Under the pieces are notes generated by a model. The model ran no database searches. It worked only from the letters and a program-made list of their open reading frames with translations, and had not been told where the DNA came from. Shown here piece by piece: positions 58,120 through 60,000 of a stretch of 60,000 bases of DNA (positions are counted from its first letter, which is position 1; each line of letters starts with the position of its first letter). The stretch lies in NCBI GenBank assembly GCA_950295325.1, contig OX485803.1, positions 63,567,554 through 63,627,553 of the forward strand, given 5' to 3'. Source of the stretch: Polytrichum commune (taxonomy: Eukaryota; Streptophyta; Polytrichopsida; Polytrichales; Polytrichaceae). Both the position numbers and the translations under genes were made by a program.

Positions 58120-58885
58120 CTTACCTTCCATTGTGGAGATTGGTTCTTCGCATTCTTCCTCTCCTTTGGCGGGCATCCGTGTGCGACCCAGATGTCTTTC
58201 GACGCCACTATATTTGCCACCCACGACGCCTCAAATGCCTTGATCTTGTTTCTAGAACTCAAAAATGTGGATATTTTCTTGAGTTTGTCCCAGTCGTCTG
58301 ACCACATCAAGAAATACTTCCAATATCACAGGTCCTCCTTGAGCTCGTGTTGAAAATTGTGGTCCTTCAGGATGATCTGCGACACCTCCAAGTTGTGCTG
58401 ACCATTGATAATTCAGAACTCGCCATTCTAGATTCGAGGCCAATCTTTCTCCATGGGCATGACGTAGACAGTTTGCCTATCCCACTTGACGTTGTTCATG
58501 AGGTTATTAATTTGCCACAACACACCCCCTCTCTCGCGAGACCTAACCACTCACTTGTTAAGGGATTTCTCGCACTTGAAGCAGTCCACGTTGAAAGTGA
58601 AGTGGCGCCCCATGGGCCAACAATCCTTCTAGTAGTTGTTGAAGTCTCTAAAGATCCGTGTCGCTTTCGAGCGTCCGAGTTTTCTCCCTTCTTCAAAAGG
58701 GTCGGCATCATTGGTGGCGAACTAATTTCGACGCCTTCTGTTACTCCAGACCTCTCCATGTCATCTTTCGACTTTTTGGATGGCGTGGACTGTCTGCTGG
58801 GCCCTTCCGTCAACCTGCTCCCGAAAGGCACTGGCCTAGGTGCATTTCTAGAACCTCCTACCCCCCACGTAGATGGTTTTCTTGG

Positions 58886-58889
<4 letters not shown>

Positions 58890-58916
<27 letters not shown>
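58890..58916 (+). repeat. (TTA)n microsatellite
   Basis: About nine units; encodes an Asn run on the minus strand. Confidence 0.95.
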
Positions 58917-59445
58917 GTTGGCCTCAGTGGTTACATTGTTGTACTTGGAAATGTTCAATGCAAAGGCGTCTAACTTCCTCATTGTCTAGTGTTGGTTCAT
59001 GACATACTTTGTGAAGAGACCATCCAGGTTGAAATTTTTGGCATTTGCTGCAACATTCATGGTTGCGTACACGTAGGAGAATGGATGCTCCAAGTAGTAT
59101 AATAGGAGATTGATGTGGTCTTCGTTGTTTTTCATATCCAAAATAACATATTCTTCTTGGGCCTCTACAGACTTTATCTCCGGATTTATTGTCTGCACCC
59201 ACTGCTCTGGCTAGTATGCCTTTATTTGCACCTTATAGGTGAAATTCAAGGCAACAAGACTGTCATCAGTCTTCGTTGGTATTGCCGTCCACTCCCCCAT
59301 GACGTTTTCTTTCGGGACATAATTGTCGTCTCTGTTCGTGTCCGAAACAGACTCTGGAAGGTGACTGACGGGCATTACAAACAAGTTGAAAGTGTTTCTG
59401 CTTGCTTTAGCCATTTGCATCATAACAGACACAATTAGAACCGTT

Positions 59446-60000
59446 TTTACGAACATTCGTTCATAAGTAACAACATTGTCTAGCAGACACTACTGATATC
59501 ATTGTAGAATTGGATGTACTAAGTTTTGTAAATATGCTTTATGCACATCACAAAATTTATGACAATCTAATCGTTTTAATAGATATTTAGAGCATATTTA
59601 CAAACGATCATTCGTAAATGCAGGTGCTTTCCAAGGTGGTAATTTACAGTTCACATCTTTACAAACGTGCGTTCGTGAAGTCATGTACTTGATTAGGACC
59701 AAGCCGGACAAAAAGACGTTCTTCATGTATACATCTTTTACGTACTTTAATTATTATAGCATTAGGCCGATGCATATGCTCATGTTATATAGCACATATT
59801 TACAAACGCGCGTTCGTAAATATGAAGCCCTCCATTTCGTTCACATGTTTACGAATGCACGTTTGTAAACATGTAGCAGTGGGTTTTGTGTCCAAATCTT
59901 TACAAACGCGCATTTGTAAATATATAGCCCTCCATTGTTGTGCAAATGTTTATAGATGCGCATTCGTAAATTTATAGCCCTCCATTTTTGTTCATATGTT
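59446..60000. repeat. Tandem array of near-perfect 22 bp palindromes
   Basis: The core TTTAC(A/G)AACGCG with its mirror half occurs at 59446-59466, 59597-59618, 59658-59679, 59799-59820, 59848-59869, 59899-59920 and 59949-59970; the next unit begins at 59999. From 59799 the period is 49-51 bp, and the spacer often reads TATAGCCCTCCATTT. The array continues beyond the window. Confidence 0.9.

Larger units (their letters stand above)
57334..59456 (-). pseudogene. Decayed multi-exon gene of unknown family (INGQH motif)
   Basis: Coding-like sequence can be followed on the minus strand in pieces. 59456-58986 starts with an ATG and has LFVMPVSHLPESV, YVILDMKNNEDHINLLLYYL and YVYATMNVAANAKNFNLDGL. 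An Asn run from a (TTA)n microsatellite follows. Then comes a C/H-containing piece near 58590, then 58510-58130 with VKWDRQTVYVMPMEKDW, IINGQHNLEVSQIIL, MWSDDWDKLKKISTF and WVAHGCPPKERKNAKN. An intron (about 58128-58045) and a last piece (58012-57334) with SGDLVNPNTEEKYNF and TYSIKEWCDHRKLKTTAMREL end at AGAG followed by GTAAGT. INGQH recalls the DGQHR motif of ParB/sulfiredoxin-like folds, but this is weak. Most stops are TAG/TGA at plausible Trp positions. Confidence 0.5.

Noticed and set aside
57510-59456. Plus-strand ORFs of up to 208 codons at 57-59 kb
   Set aside because: The minus strand shows better residue patterns (INGQH block, aromatic-rich segments, splice sites); the plus-strand ORFs are shadows and share no domain.
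59446-60000. CRISPR-like array of regularly spaced palindromic repeats
   Set aside because: Context is a plant nuclear genome; the spacers are themselves similar (TATAGCCCTCCATTT), so it is a tandem satellite with palindromic core, with no cas genes.

Overview
The window is nuclear DNA from a land plant with a large, transposon-rich genome. The plastid-targeted TatC gene with a transit peptide and plant-type introns, the chromodomain Ty3 element primed by initiator tRNA-Met, Ty1-copia remains and a PIF/Harbinger element all point to this. I cannot name the species. The main LINE has a Dualen/RandI-like domain order. Described flowering-plant LINEs are L1 and RTE, so I suspect a non-flowering plant, but this is inference.

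Layout. 1-1606 is a 5'-truncated LINE copy on the minus strand. 5180-7877 (minus) is a complete four-exon tatC gene. 9533-30248 is one nest: a minus-strand Ty3 chromovirus whose left LTR was split by a 15.1 kb LINE (9672-24765). That LINE was later hit by a 1.7 kb solo LTR (11603-13309). The chromovirus right LTR was hit by a 242 bp Mutator-type MITE (29729-29970). With these insertions removed, both chromovirus LTRs are exactly 380 bp. 31171-31726 is a MITE with 8 bp target duplications. 33074-33443 is the first exon of a conserved-looking plant gene. 37100-40490 is a PIF/Harbinger transposon with transposase and Myb-like genes. 41020-46079 is a TIR element with an 8 bp target duplication; inside it lies a 3.7 kb LTR-like unit that carries its own long ORF. 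46768-57300 is probably a very old Ty1-copia element with diverged LTRs, holding small MITEs and a 688 bp pogo deletion derivative. 57334-59456 (minus) is a decayed gene of unknown family, followed by a tandem array of near-perfect palindromes that runs to the window edge.

Most notable is the LINE. Its ORF1 has RRM-like folds. Its ORF2 can be followed through frame breaks as two 2A-like motifs, APE endonuclease, reverse transcriptase, RNase H, CCHC finger and a second, restriction-like endonuclease. It ends in a structured RNA (cloverleaf plus hairpin), a (TTC)n tail and a 12 bp target duplication. Only tatC, and possibly the gene at 33 kb, look like functional host genes; nearly everything else is transposon-derived and decaying.
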